Origin: UBA5216 sp040081205
GTDB lineage: Bacteria > Pseudomonadota > Gammaproteobacteria > Burkholderiales > SG8-41
Assembly (NCBI GenBank): GCA_040081205.1
Contig: JBEBHE010000050.1
Coordinates: 1 to 19,526 of the forward strand
Length of the DNA stretch: 19,526 nucleotides
Direction of reading: 5' to 3'
Within the stretch, counting starts at the first letter, position 1; each line of letters starts with the position of its first letter. The notes beneath the pieces were generated by a model. That model searched no databases and was not told the DNA's origin. It saw nothing but the letters and a program-made list of their open reading frames with translations. Below are positions 7,483 through 14,842 of this stretch, one piece after another. Position numbers and translations under genes: made by a program.

Positions 7483-8589
7483 ATGACCGAATTCCGTTGC
7501 GGACATGCTGCCGGTAGCGGTTGGCGTGAAGCGGCCAGCGCGTGCCTTGAGCAGATTGGCGCTGATGCTGGCACTTTGGGATTTTTGTATGTGACGGATG
7601 TGATCGCGGAACATCTCAATGACATTCTTGAAATGTTTAAGGCAGGCACCGGCGTGGCGCATTGGGTGGGCGCGGTCGGCATCGGTGTGTGCGCCACCGG
7701 CAAGGAATATCTCGACCAACCGGCGGTGGTGGCGCTGACCGGTAATTTTGACGCGAGTAGTTTCAGGGTCTTCAGCGGCGTGTCGGATGAAAGCGCGGCG
7801 GCAACGGCGGCGATGGAATGCGACGGGGCAGCGCCCAACTTCGCCATCGTGCATGCCGACCCGCATACCGAAAACATGGAGCGCCTGGCGCCCGCGCTGG
7901 CCAAACGCGTGGAAAGCGGATTTCTGGTCGGCGGACTGGTCAGCTCGCGCGGCCTTAATCTGCACATAGCGGATAAAGTGGTCGAAGGCGGGGTGTCCGG
8001 CGTGGCGTTTTCCGACAGCGTGATCATCGCGACGCGATTGACCCAGGGTTGTTCGCCGATCGGTCCGAAGCGCGCGGTGACGGGTTGCCAGCGCAATGTG
8101 CTGATCAGCCTCGACGGCAAACCGGCATTCGATGTGTTTCTTGAAGACATTGGCGAAAAACTGGCGGGCGATCTGAACCGCATTGGTGGTCATATTTTCG
8201 CCGGCATTTCCGTGCCCGGCAGCGACACCGGTGATTATCTGGCGCGCAATCTGGTTGGCATCGATACGCAGAGCAAGCTTATTGCCATCGGCGAATATCT
8301 GAAAAAGGGCGACAGCCTGATGTTTTGCCGGCGAGACGCCAAAACCGCTCGCGACGATATGGCGCGCATGCTTGAAAGTATCAAGCAGGGGTTGTACGCC
8401 AAACCGTCGGCGGGTGTGTACTACTCGTGCCTCGGGCGCGGCGAAGCGCTGTTCGGCAAAGGCAAAGGCGAGTTGAAAATGATTCAGGATGTGTTTGGCG
8501 ACATCCCGCTGGCCGGATTTTTCTGCAACGGTGAGATTTCGCATAACCGGCTATATGGCTACACTGGTGTGCTGACGTTGTTTATTTGA
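7483..8589 (+). CDS. FIST-domain signal-transduction protein
   Basis: A 368-residue soluble protein with FIST_N (about residues 25-215) followed by FIST_C (about 216-350). Recognisable pieces are the N-terminal MTEFRCGHAAGSGW, a GAVGIGVCATGKEY segment, GLVSSRGLNLHIADKVVEGGVSGVAFS, and near the end GVYYSCLGRGEALFG and DIPLAGFFCNGEISHN, the FIST_C core. FIST domains are predicted small-ligand sensors, often of amino acids, and occur alone or fused to kinases, cyclases and chemoreceptors. Here it stands alone. The RBS at the ATG is poor, and a small ORF ends one base upstream, so translation may be coupled. A TctC-like receptor gene starts 13 bases after the stop, suggesting a shared operon in which uptake and sensing of one ligand could be linked (inference). 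Confidence 0.88.
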   Translation: MTEFRCGHAAGSGWREAASACLEQIGADAGTLGFLYVTDVIAEHLNDILEMFKAGTGVAHWVGAVGIGVCATGKEYLDQPAVVALTGNFDASSFRVFSGVSDESAAATAAMECDGAAPNFAIVHADPHTENMERLAPALAKRVESGFLVGGLVSSRGLNLHIADKVVEGGVSGVAFSDSVIIATRLTQGCSPIGPKRAVTGCQRNVLISLDGKPAFDVFLEDIGEKLAGDLNRIGGHIFAGISVPGSDTGDYLARNLVGIDTQSKLIAIGEYLKKGDSLMFCRRDAKTARDDMARMLESIKQGLYAKPSAGVYYSCLGRGEALFGKGKGELKMIQDVFGDIPLAGFFCNGEISHNRLYGYTGVLTLFI

Positions 8590-8602
8590 GAGAGAGCGGC
8601 AA

Positions 8603-9589
8603 TTGAGAACGCGAAACAGATCGATGAGATTGGTGGTTGGGTTGGGTGTTTGGTTTGCCGTGGTTTCCGTGGGCGCGCAGGCGCAATGGAAGCCGGAAAA
8701 AAACGTCGAAATCATTACGTCGTCGGCACAGGGCGGCAGTAACGACAAAGTCGCGCGCACGATTCAGGCGGTGATGCAGGAAAACAAACTGATACCCACG
8801 GCGGTGTCTGTATTAAACAAACCCGGCGGAAATCAAACACTCGCGCGCGTGTATCTGAATCAACATGCGGGCGACGCGCATTATTTCGATATCGGCAACC
8901 CCACGCTGGTGGGCAATCATATCGCCGGCATCACGCCGATCAGCCACCGTGACGTGACGCCAATTGCTTTGCTGATCAGCGAATACACCGCGTTCACAGT
9001 CAAGGCGGATTCGCCGTTTAAGACACTCGGTGATTTGATCGCGCAACTGAAAAAAGATCCAGAGTCGGTGAGCGTCGGCATCAGTAACCGCGGCGGCACC
9101 AACCATTTGACGCTGGCGCTGACAGCGAAGGCGGCGGGCATTGACCCCAAGCGATTAAAAGTCGTGGTGTTCAAATCCAATTCGGAATCGACTACCGCGA
9201 TGATGGGCGGACATATTCAATTGGTGGCCGCTTCGGTGCCGTCGATCATCGGCCAGGTGCAGGCGGGCGGTGCGCGTGTAATCGCGGTGGGTTCGCCGCA
9301 GCGCATGACCGGCGCGTTGGCGAGTTCGCCCACGGTACGCGAGCAGGGGTTGAACGTGTCGCTCGACAACTGGCGCGCGCTGATCGGCCCCAAGGGACTT
9401 TCTGCCGCGCAGGTTTCTTATTGGGAAAGCGTGCTGGCTAAAGTGGTGGAAACCGCCGAGTGGAAAAAAACACTTGAATCGAACAATTGGTCTGCGAGTT
9501 TTTTGCGCAGTCGCGAATTCGCGAAATTTCTCGATGCCGAATACGACGAAACCAAAGGGATCATGAACGATCTCGGTCTCATAAAATAA
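8603..9589 (+). CDS. TctC-like tripartite tricarboxylate receptor, periplasmic
   Basis: A 328-residue TTT receptor, the most divergent of the seven in the window. The signal peptide MRTRNRSMRLVVGLGVWFAVVSVGAQA is followed by QWKPEKNVEIITSSAQGGSNDKVAR. It has SSAQGGSN in place of the PFAPGG loop, lacks the GYTLL and HVPYKG signatures of the other six, and contains SVGISNRGGTNH and FKSNSESTTAMMGGHIQLVAAS, a pattern closer to TctC-type tricarboxylate binders. The chosen start is TTG 8603 because GAGAG lies 8-14 bases upstream; ATG 8624 is an alternative that shortens the signal peptide's basic N-region. It sits between the FIST and DUF599 genes on the same strand (13 and 28 bases apart). Confidence 0.85.
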   Translation: MRTRNRSMRLVVGLGVWFAVVSVGAQAQWKPEKNVEIITSSAQGGSNDKVARTIQAVMQENKLIPTAVSVLNKPGGNQTLARVYLNQHAGDAHYFDIGNPTLVGNHIAGITPISHRDVTPIALLISEYTAFTVKADSPFKTLGDLIAQLKKDPESVSVGISNRGGTNHLTLALTAKAAGIDPKRLKVVVFKSNSESTTAMMGGHIQLVAASVPSIIGQVQAGGARVIAVGSPQRMTGALASSPTVREQGLNVSLDNWRALIGPKGLSAAQVSYWESVLAKVVETAEWKKTLESNNWSASFLRSREFAKFLDAEYDETKGIMNDLGLIK

Positions 9590-9617
9590 TTTTCCGGTAA
9601 GGGTTTAATAGCGCCAT

Positions 9618-10343
9618 ATGCTGAATGAACTGAATCTGACGTGGACCGATGTGATTGCCGTCGTGTTTTTCGGCGCCGGCTGGGTAGGGTATGTGCTTTT
9701 TGCCGGGTGGTATGGCGCGCGTGTGCCGAGTCTGCATAACAGCATGGATCGTTTTCGCCGCGAGTGGATGTCGCAGATGATCGGGCGCGATAACCGCATG
9801 GTTGATGTCAATGTGATGCGAAATATCACGCGCAGCTCGCAGTTTTTTGCATCCACCACGATTCTGATTATGGGCGCGCTGGTGGCGTCGATGGGCTACG
9901 TGCAGCAGGCGCAGGATCTGGTGTCGGGACTGCCGTTCACGGTAAAAGCTTCGGCGCGTTTACTCGAAATCAAGATGTTTTTGCTGGTGCTGATTTTTGT
10001 GCATGCGTTTTTCAAATTTTCGTGGGCGATACGCCAGCTCAATTTTTGCGGCATTCTGGTTGCCGCCGCGCCCAAGCAGCCCAAAGCGCCGAATGACGAT
10101 CCTGAGCAATATGCCGCGCATATCAATCGCATTGCGCGCATTACCTCCTACGCCGGATCAAATTTTAATCACGGCCTGCGCACGTATTATTTTGCGGTGG
10201 CGGCGATGGGCTGGTTTTTGCACCCGTGGCTAATGATGTTAGCCACCGTTTTGGTGATTTATATTCTGCATCACCGCGAATTTAGATCGAAAACATTGTT
10301 GGCGCTGGTGGACGACGACGCATCGGCAAAATTGAAAAATTAA
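9618..10343 (+). CDS. DUF599 family membrane protein
   Basis: A 241-residue integral membrane protein of the DUF599 family, whose function is unknown. Hydrophobic segments lie at about 12-32, 72-92, 113-133 and 200-222. Typical family features are the RRxWM-like cytosolic stretch (FRREWMSQMIGRDNRMVDVNVMRN, residues about 45-67), the HAFFKFSWAIRQLNFCGIL motif at about 127-145, and the late SNFNHGLRTYYFAVAAMGWFLHPW motif. It is the last gene of the FIST/TctC/DUF599 string and converges on the cyclase gene, with 27 bases between. A possible role in the transport of the neighbouring receptor's ligand is only a guess; DUF599 is not TctA or TctB. Confidence 0.85.
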   Translation: MLNELNLTWTDVIAVVFFGAGWVGYVLFAGWYGARVPSLHNSMDRFRREWMSQMIGRDNRMVDVNVMRNITRSSQFFASTTILIMGALVASMGYVQQAQDLVSGLPFTVKASARLLEIKMFLLVLIFVHAFFKFSWAIRQLNFCGILVAAAPKQPKAPNDDPEQYAAHINRIARITSYAGSNFNHGLRTYYFAVAAMGWFLHPWLMMLATVLVIYILHHREFRSKTLLALVDDDASAKLKN

Positions 10344-10370
10344 TTCAAGGATTTGTTTTAATTGCGCATT

Positions 10371-11030
10371 CTATTTTTCAGCTGAAAATTCAGTCAGCAC
10401 CGCTGAGTCGTAATTCAGACGGAATGCATTGCCCACGCCAAGTGGCACATCCGTAAACGGTTCGAGCGTCGCGCCTGTCGGCAATGTCACGGCGTCGGCT
10501 ACCGCGCTGCTAATCAAAATCTCGTGAGCTTTTGCGGTGTCTTCACCGAGTTTGCAGGCGGTGTTGACTTCTGCGCCGTAGATGTCCTGATCGCCGATGC
10601 GCAGCATGTCGCCGAAGCCGATGCCGATGCACAACAACACTTTATCTTCCGGCGGCAGATTTTCGCTGTGGCGGCGGCAGCAATTTTGCATGGCGATGGC
10701 GCTGCGCACGGCGTCGTCCACTGAGCGGTAGATCACCATCAGGCTGTCGCCTTCGGTCTTGAGCAAGATGCCGCTGCCATGCTGAATCACCGGCACTAGC
10801 AGCCGGTGCGATTCGTAAATAGTTTGCAGGAAATGAATGATGCCGAACTCGGTGACATTGCGCGAAAATCCTGACAGGTCAGTATAAAGTACCGCCCATT
10901 TCTCGCCGAAAAGATTCCAGATGCGCTTGTCGATGCGCGTTTTGTCGGATTTTGGATTCAGACGCTCCTCGATCAGCAACTCCAACCGGTCTGTCGATGC
11001 GCGAGAAATAATTTGCCGGATGAATGACAT
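10371..11030 (-). CDS. Class III adenylate/guanylate cyclase, single catalytic domain
   Basis: A 219-residue cytosolic protein with a short helical N-terminus (residues 1-40) and one class III cyclase domain (about 44-200). The metal-binding aspartates are Asp51 in LYTDLSGFS and Asp95 in KTEGDSL. Lys91 sits where ATP-specific cyclases carry the adenine-contacting Lys. The catalytic Asn156 is present in EVNTACKLGED, but the usual transition-state Arg four residues later is Lys160. This N-x-A-x-K variant occurs in a known bacterial subfamily, so activity is plausible but uncertain. The start is fixed by the RBS at 11034-11043; an upstream ATG at 11144 lies inside the GGT gene and is rejected. 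The gene begins 11 bases after the GGT stop, so the two are almost certainly cotranscribed. Confidence 0.88.
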   Translation of the reverse strand: MSFIRQIISRASTDRLELLIEERLNPKSDKTRIDKRIWNLFGEKWAVLYTDLSGFSRNVTEFGIIHFLQTIYESHRLLVPVIQHGSGILLKTEGDSLMVIYRSVDDAVRSAIAMQNCCRRHSENLPPEDKVLLCIGIGFGDMLRIGDQDIYGAEVNTACKLGEDTAKAHEILISSAVADAVTLPTGATLEPFTDVPLGVGNAFRLNYDSAVLTEFSAEK

Positions 11031-11033
11031 AGG

Positions 11034-11043
11034 CCTCCTCCTT
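11034..11043 (-). promoter_or_regulatory. Ribosome binding site of the cyclase gene, overlapping the GGT stop codon
   Basis: On the - strand, AAGGAGGAGG sits three bases before ATG 11030, with the AAGGAGG core six bases away. Two of its bases belong to the TAA stop of the GGT gene (11042-11044). This decides the cyclase start and implies coupled translation of the two genes. Confidence 0.85.
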
Positions 11044-12631
11044 AAAAACCCACAGCCTGTCCGTCGGTGCGTCGCTCCGACGCTGCAAAATAGCCGTCTT
11101 CCATTTTGTAAATAAGTTGCGCGCGGCCGAAGTCGGTGGACCAACGATCGGCTTGCGGCATGTCGTGACCGCGTGCTTTCAGCGCGGCGATGGTTTCAGC
11201 CGGCACGCCATGCTCGACGCCGACCCGCAAGCCGCTGTCTATGCGCCAGCGTGGCGCGTCGCTTGCCGCTTGTGGATTCTGATGGTAATCGACCATGCGC
11301 GACACCACCTGCATGTGACCTTGAGCCTGCATAGATCCGCCCATCACGCCGAAGCTCATGAGCGGCTGGCCGTCTTTGGTGAGAAAGCCTGGAATGATGG
11401 TGTGAAACGGACGCTTGCGTGGCGCAACGATGTTGGCGTGATTGGGTTTTAGCGAGAATCCAGAGCCGCGATTTTGCAGCGCAATACCGGTACCGGGCAC
11501 TACCACGCCGGAACCAAAGCCGGAGAAGTTCGACTGGATGTACGACACCATCATCCCGGATTCATCGGCGGCGGTGAGATACACCGTGCCGCCTTTGCTC
11601 GGTGTGCCGAACGACGGTGTGCCCGCTTTTTTCATGTCAATAAGTTTGGCCCGTTCTTTCAGATAATGCTTGTCGAGCATCTGCGCAGGCGTTACGCGCA
11701 TGGTGGAAATATCCGATACGTATTCGTTGATGTCGGCGAACGCGAGCTTCATCGCCTCGATTTTCAGGTGCATGCAATCCGGTGAATCGACGGGCAACGA
11801 AGCGATATCAAAATTTTCCAGCATGCCCAACGCCATCAGCGCCGCGATACCTTGACCATTCGGCGGGATTTCGTGCAGCGTATAGCCGCGGTAATCGAGA
11901 CCGATAGGCTCCACCCAATCGAGGGTGTGCGTGGCGAGATCGTCCAGCGTTAGCGCGGCGCCATGCAATTTGGAGAATGCAGCGATTTTCTCGGCGAGAT
12001 CGCCGCGGTAAAACGCTTCGCCTTTGGTCTCGGCGATGCGTTGCAGTGTTTTCGCGTGATCCGGCGAGGAAAATTTTTCACCGACGGCGACCGCACGGCC
12101 TTTGGGCATGAACGTGTCTGCAAACCCGGGCTGGTCTTTCAATTCTGCCGCGCCGTTCGCCCACAGGCGAGAAATCGTTGGCGACACCATGTAACCGTCG
12201 GTAGCATATTTGATTGCGGGTTCAAATAAATCCGCGAACGGTAACTTGCCGTATTTTTGCGACATTTCTACCCAAGCGGATACCGCGCCGGGCACCGATA
12301 CCGAATCCCAGCCGCGCTGCGGCATGGCGGACTTGCCTTTGAACCAATCGGGCGTCCACGAAGCAGGCGAGCGGCCTGAGGCGTTTAGGCCTTTCAGTTC
12401 TTTACCGTCCCACATAATACAAAAGGCATCGCTGCCGATGCCGTTGCTGGTGGGTTCCAGTACCGTCAGCGAAATCGCCGTGGCGATAATCGCATCAACC
12501 GCGTTGCCGCCTTTAAGCATCATGCGCAAGCCGGCTTGGGCTGCGAGCGGTTGAGAGGTGGCGACACAATTGCGCGCCAGCACCGGCATGCGTTGCGAAG
12601 GATAGGGGAATTGAAAGTCGAACATGTCCAT
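11042..12631 (-). CDS. Gamma-glutamyltransferase family Ntn-hydrolase, no signal peptide
   Basis: A 529-residue autoprocessing hydrolase of the GGT/cephalosporin acylase family, close in length to the intracellular YwrD-type branch. Large-subunit motifs include LKGGNAVDAIIATAISLTVLEP and IPPNGQGIAALMAL. The predicted cleavage site and nucleophile is Thr349 in KGGTVYLTAAD, followed by SNFSGFGSG and the oxyanion/binding segments PRKRPFHTIIPG and GVMGGSMQAQGHMQ. GGT-family enzymes cleave gamma-glutamyl or acyl amide bonds. There is no signal peptide, unlike periplasmic GGT, so the substrate is expected to enter the cytoplasm. The start is ATG 12631 (ATG 12625 is possible). The gene lies after two Bug receptors and immediately before a cyclase, all on one strand, suggesting a transport, hydrolysis and signalling unit. 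Confidence 0.9.
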   Translation of the reverse strand: MDMFDFQFPYPSQRMPVLARNCVATSQPLAAQAGLRMMLKGGNAVDAIIATAISLTVLEPTSNGIGSDAFCIMWDGKELKGLNASGRSPASWTPDWFKGKSAMPQRGWDSVSVPGAVSAWVEMSQKYGKLPFADLFEPAIKYATDGYMVSPTISRLWANGAAELKDQPGFADTFMPKGRAVAVGEKFSSPDHAKTLQRIAETKGEAFYRGDLAEKIAAFSKLHGAALTLDDLATHTLDWVEPIGLDYRGYTLHEIPPNGQGIAALMALGMLENFDIASLPVDSPDCMHLKIEAMKLAFADINEYVSDISTMRVTPAQMLDKHYLKERAKLIDMKKAGTPSFGTPSKGGTVYLTAADESGMMVSYIQSNFSGFGSGVVVPGTGIALQNRGSGFSLKPNHANIVAPRKRPFHTIIPGFLTKDGQPLMSFGVMGGSMQAQGHMQVVSRMVDYHQNPQAASDAPRWRIDSGLRVGVEHGVPAETIAALKARGHDMPQADRWSTDFGRAQLIYKMEDGYFAASERRTDGQAVGF

Positions 12632-12690
12632 GGGAAATCCCGGCGTAACGTTAGGAAAGTGCGATTTTACAGAAAGGCGGGACGTATGAG

Positions 12691-12713
12691 GCTGGGGATT
12701 TGGTTTCCCCGGC
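12691..12713 (-). other. Stem-loop between a Bug gene and the GGT gene
   Basis: GGGGA and TCCCC arms with a seven-base loop are extended by flanking GCT/GGC pairing (one wobble), giving about eight pairs. It lies in the 105-base gap between the Bug stop (12737) and the GGT start (12631). No T-run follows on either strand, so it is not a standard intrinsic terminator. It could mark an RNA processing or attenuation point that adjusts GGT expression relative to the receptors. The rest of the gap shows nothing. Confidence 0.35.
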
Positions 12714-12736
12714 TTCGCTGGATGATTTCACGCTTG

Positions 12737-13705
12737 CTAATCCGCTACTACGCGGGCGTCGCGTGCAACTTTCGCCCACCTTGCAATTTCGGCACGATTG
12801 TATTTTTCGTATTCTTCAGGGGAATTTCCTACCGGATCCGCGCCCTGGCTCGACAAACCTTTATTTACATCGGGGTGTGCCAGCGATTTGCGCACTGACG
12901 CATTAACGCGGTCGATAATCACGCGCGGCGTGTTCGCGGGCGCCAGCATGCCGAAGCCGCTGGACACCACAAAATCAGGCATGCCGGCTTCGGCCATCAC
13001 CGGCACGTCGGGCGCGGCCGGTGAGCGTTTTGCACCCGATTGCGCGACCATGCGCAAACGTCCATCCCGCACAAACTGAATGGCGGAGGGCATGCCGGAG
13101 AATTGCATATGCACGTGGCCCGCGACCAGATCGACTGTGGCCGGCCCCACGCCTTTGTAGGGCACATGCACCATTTTCAGTTGCGTGCGCGAGGCGAGCA
13201 TCTCAATGGCCAGATGCGTTGAGGTGCCGCGGCCCGGCGTGGCGTAGAGCATTTCGCCGGGACGTGATCGCGCGAGCGCAATCAATTCCTTGAGCGTGCG
13301 CGCCGGCACCGACGGATGAACCACCAGCGCGTTGGGCACGTCGGCCACCAGCGTCACCGGCGAAAAATCCTTGATCGAATCGTATGGCAGTTTTTTGATC
13401 ACCGCCGGATTGATCACGTGCGCGGTGGAAACCATCAACAGCGTGTAACCGTCGGGCGGTGCTTTCGATCCGATATCGGTGCCGATGGTACTGCTGGCGC
13501 CGCCGCGATTATCGACGATGATTTGCTGGCCGAGGTCTTCGCCCATTTTTGGCACGATGAAACGCGCGATGATGTCGGTGTTGCCGCCGGGCGCGAAGGG
13601 CACGACCATGCGGATTACTTTAGACGGATACGGTTGTGCAACTGCCGCGCCCACAAGACATATTGGCCATAACCATATATACTGTAAGTATATGTTTTTA
13701 AACAT
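12737..13705 (-). CDS. Bug/TctC family tripartite tricarboxylate receptor, periplasmic
   Basis: A 322-residue receptor. The signal peptide MFKNIYLQYIWLWPICLVGA is followed by AVAQ and PYPSKVIRMVVPFAPGGNTDIIAR. Bug signatures are VPFAPGGNTDI, IIVDNRGGASS, GYTLLMVSTAHVINP, KMVHVPYKG and APDVPVMAEAG. It is clearly paralogous to the receptor encoded just upstream (13718-14686); long blocks such as AHVINP(A)xIKKLPYDS, HVPYKG and DFVVSSGFG/GFVVSSGFG are shared, which indicates tandem duplication. The start codon lies inside repeat copy 2, so the AT-rich repeat supplies both the translation start region and the first codons. There is no clear RBS; 12 bases separate it from the upstream stop, which suggests translational coupling. 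Confidence 0.9.
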   Translation of the reverse strand: MFKNIYLQYIWLWPICLVGAAVAQPYPSKVIRMVVPFAPGGNTDIIARFIVPKMGEDLGQQIIVDNRGGASSTIGTDIGSKAPPDGYTLLMVSTAHVINPAVIKKLPYDSIKDFSPVTLVADVPNALVVHPSVPARTLKELIALARSRPGEMLYATPGRGTSTHLAIEMLASRTQLKMVHVPYKGVGPATVDLVAGHVHMQFSGMPSAIQFVRDGRLRMVAQSGAKRSPAAPDVPVMAEAGMPDFVVSSGFGMLAPANTPRVIIDRVNASVRKSLAHPDVNKGLSSQGADPVGNSPEEYEKYNRAEIARWAKVARDARVVAD

Positions 13706-13712
13706 TATTTTT
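13685..13712 (+). repeat. 28-nt AT-rich dispersed repeat, copy 2
   Basis: Reads TAAGTATATGTTTTTAAACA and on through 13712 on the + strand; 26 of 28 positions match copy 1 (reverse complement) and the element spans the start codon and first codons of the Bug gene at 13705. It overlaps a short hairpin, ATATACT-GTA-AGTATAT at 13677-13693, that could fold at the 5' end of that gene's mRNA. Confidence 0.7.
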
Positions 13713-13717
13713 AATTC

Positions 13718-14686
13718 TTATTCAGGGGGGATGCCGGCATCGCGCGTTACCTTCAGCCATTTCGCGATCTCGGATTTGTTGAAAGCTTCATATTCCTCGG
13801 GCCGGTTGCCGACGGGTTCGGCGCCCTGCGCAGAGAGGTTGTTTTTCACTGCCGGCTCCGCCAGCGCTTTGACCAGCGTGGCATGCACACGGTCGACAAT
13901 CGGGCGCGCCGTATTGGCGGGCGCGATTATGCCGAATCCGCTCGACACCACAAAGCCCTTGAGTCCGCCTTCCTCCATCGTCGGCACGTCGGCTGCCGCC
14001 GCCGAGCGCGTTTTGCCGGTTTGCGCAATCATGCGCAGCTTGCCGGCTTTGGCGTAGTTGATTACCGCCGGCATGCTCGACATTTGCAGTTGCACATGAC
14101 CGGCCATCAAATCGATGATTGACGGACCGGAACCTTTGTACGGCACATGCACCATTTTGATTTGTGCGCTCGAGCTCAATAGCTCAACGGCAAGATGGCC
14201 GACGGTGCCGCGGCCAGCGGTGGAATAGTTCAATTGTCCCGGTTTCGACTTGGCGAGTGCGACGAATTCCTTGACGTTTTTCACCGGTAGTGCGGGATGC
14301 ACCACAAACGCTGTCGGCACATCGGCCACTACTGAAATCGGCGTGAAATCGCGCAGAGAATCGTAAGGTAATTTTTTTATCATCGCTGGATTGATGACAT
14401 GCGCCGCGGACACCATCAGAAGCGTGTAGCCGTCTGGCGGTGCTTTCGCCACGATCTCGGTGCCGATCACGCTGCCGCCGCCGCCGCGATTGTCGATCAC
14501 GATTTGATGGCCGAACTGCTTGCCCATTTCGGGCGCGACGATACGCGCGATGATGTCGGTGTTGCCGCCGGCGGCGAACGGCACCACCATGCGGATCGTT
14601 TTGGCCGGGTAGCCCTGCGCGAATGCGCCGCTGCCCAAGCTCGCGAGCAACGCTCCGCTAATCAGTGTTGTTAGATTTTTTGTCAT
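13718..14686 (-). CDS. Bug/TctC family tripartite tricarboxylate receptor, periplasmic
   Basis: A 322-residue receptor from ATG 14686, supported by GAGGAG seven bases upstream (14694-14699). The signal peptide MTKNLTTLISGALLASLGSG continues AFAQ, then GYPAKTIRMVVPFAAGGNTD. It carries the standard Bug blocks: IVIDNRGGGGS, GYTLLMVSAAHVINP, KMVHVPYKGSGPS and a C-terminal EEYEAFNKSEIAKW helix. It is the first gene of the - strand string Bug, Bug, GGT, cyclase and the closest paralogue of the next gene. The frame extends upstream to ATG 14761, but that would add 25 residues ahead of a normal signal peptide and is rejected. Ligand unknown; the context suggests a product or substrate of the GGT-like enzyme. 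Confidence 0.92.
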   Translation of the reverse strand: MTKNLTTLISGALLASLGSGAFAQGYPAKTIRMVVPFAAGGNTDIIARIVAPEMGKQFGHQIVIDNRGGGGSVIGTEIVAKAPPDGYTLLMVSAAHVINPAMIKKLPYDSLRDFTPISVVADVPTAFVVHPALPVKNVKEFVALAKSKPGQLNYSTAGRGTVGHLAVELLSSSAQIKMVHVPYKGSGPSIIDLMAGHVQLQMSSMPAVINYAKAGKLRMIAQTGKTRSAAAADVPTMEEGGLKGFVVSSGFGIIAPANTARPIVDRVHATLVKALAEPAVKNNLSAQGAEPVGNRPEEYEAFNKSEIAKWLKVTRDAGIPPE

Positions 14687-14842
14687 TTGATTTCTCCTCG
14701 TGAAATGAACGCAAATGATACACCTGCAAAGGCCGGCTGCTGGTAGCGTTTTCGCCCGCACGGCTTAAAAACGGCTAAAATCAGTTACCTAAAATCCAGT
14801 TAATTCGCGTCCGACATTCCTCTTGTTTACGGAGCTAAAGTG
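14687..14842. promoter_or_regulatory. Shared divergent control region of the two GGT/Bug gene strings
   Basis: These 156 bases separate the - strand Bug gene from the + strand GGT gene and must contain both promoters. The + strand GGT gene has GGAG at 14831-14834. A tandem imperfect repeat occupies 14775-14802. I could not assign -35/-10 hexamers with confidence. Confidence 0.6.
14775..14802 (+). repeat. Tandem 14-nt direct repeat, candidate regulator site
   Basis: CTAAAATCAGTTA (14775-14787) is followed by CTAAAATCCAGTTA (14789-14802); the second has one extra C, and the copies are offset by 14 bases. A partial third element, GGCTTAAAAAC, lies just before at 14762-14772. The position, 41-68 bases before the + strand GGT start codon, fits an activator or repressor site or part of the promoter. 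No known regulator consensus is recognised. Confidence 0.4.

Noticed and set aside
7432..8544. A 370-codon open frame on the - strand opposite the FIST gene
   Set aside because: It is rich in His, Arg and Ala with no family motif, and lies antisense to a gene with clear FIST_N and FIST_C signatures. It is a shadow of GC-biased codon usage.
10341..10372. Possible fourth copy of the AT-rich repeat (GGATTTGTTTTAATTG)
   Set aside because: Only the ATTTGTTTT core matches; the flanks diverge, so chance similarity in AT-rich intergenic DNA is as likely.
10375..10388. Perfect palindrome TTTTCAGCTGAAAA at the end of the cyclase gene
   Set aside because: It has no loop, falls mostly in coding sequence and lacks a terminator-like GC stem, so I do not call it a terminator or operator.
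11031..11144. Longer N-terminus for the cyclase
   Set aside because: It lies inside the GGT coding sequence; the strong RBS at 11034-11043 clearly marks ATG 11030.
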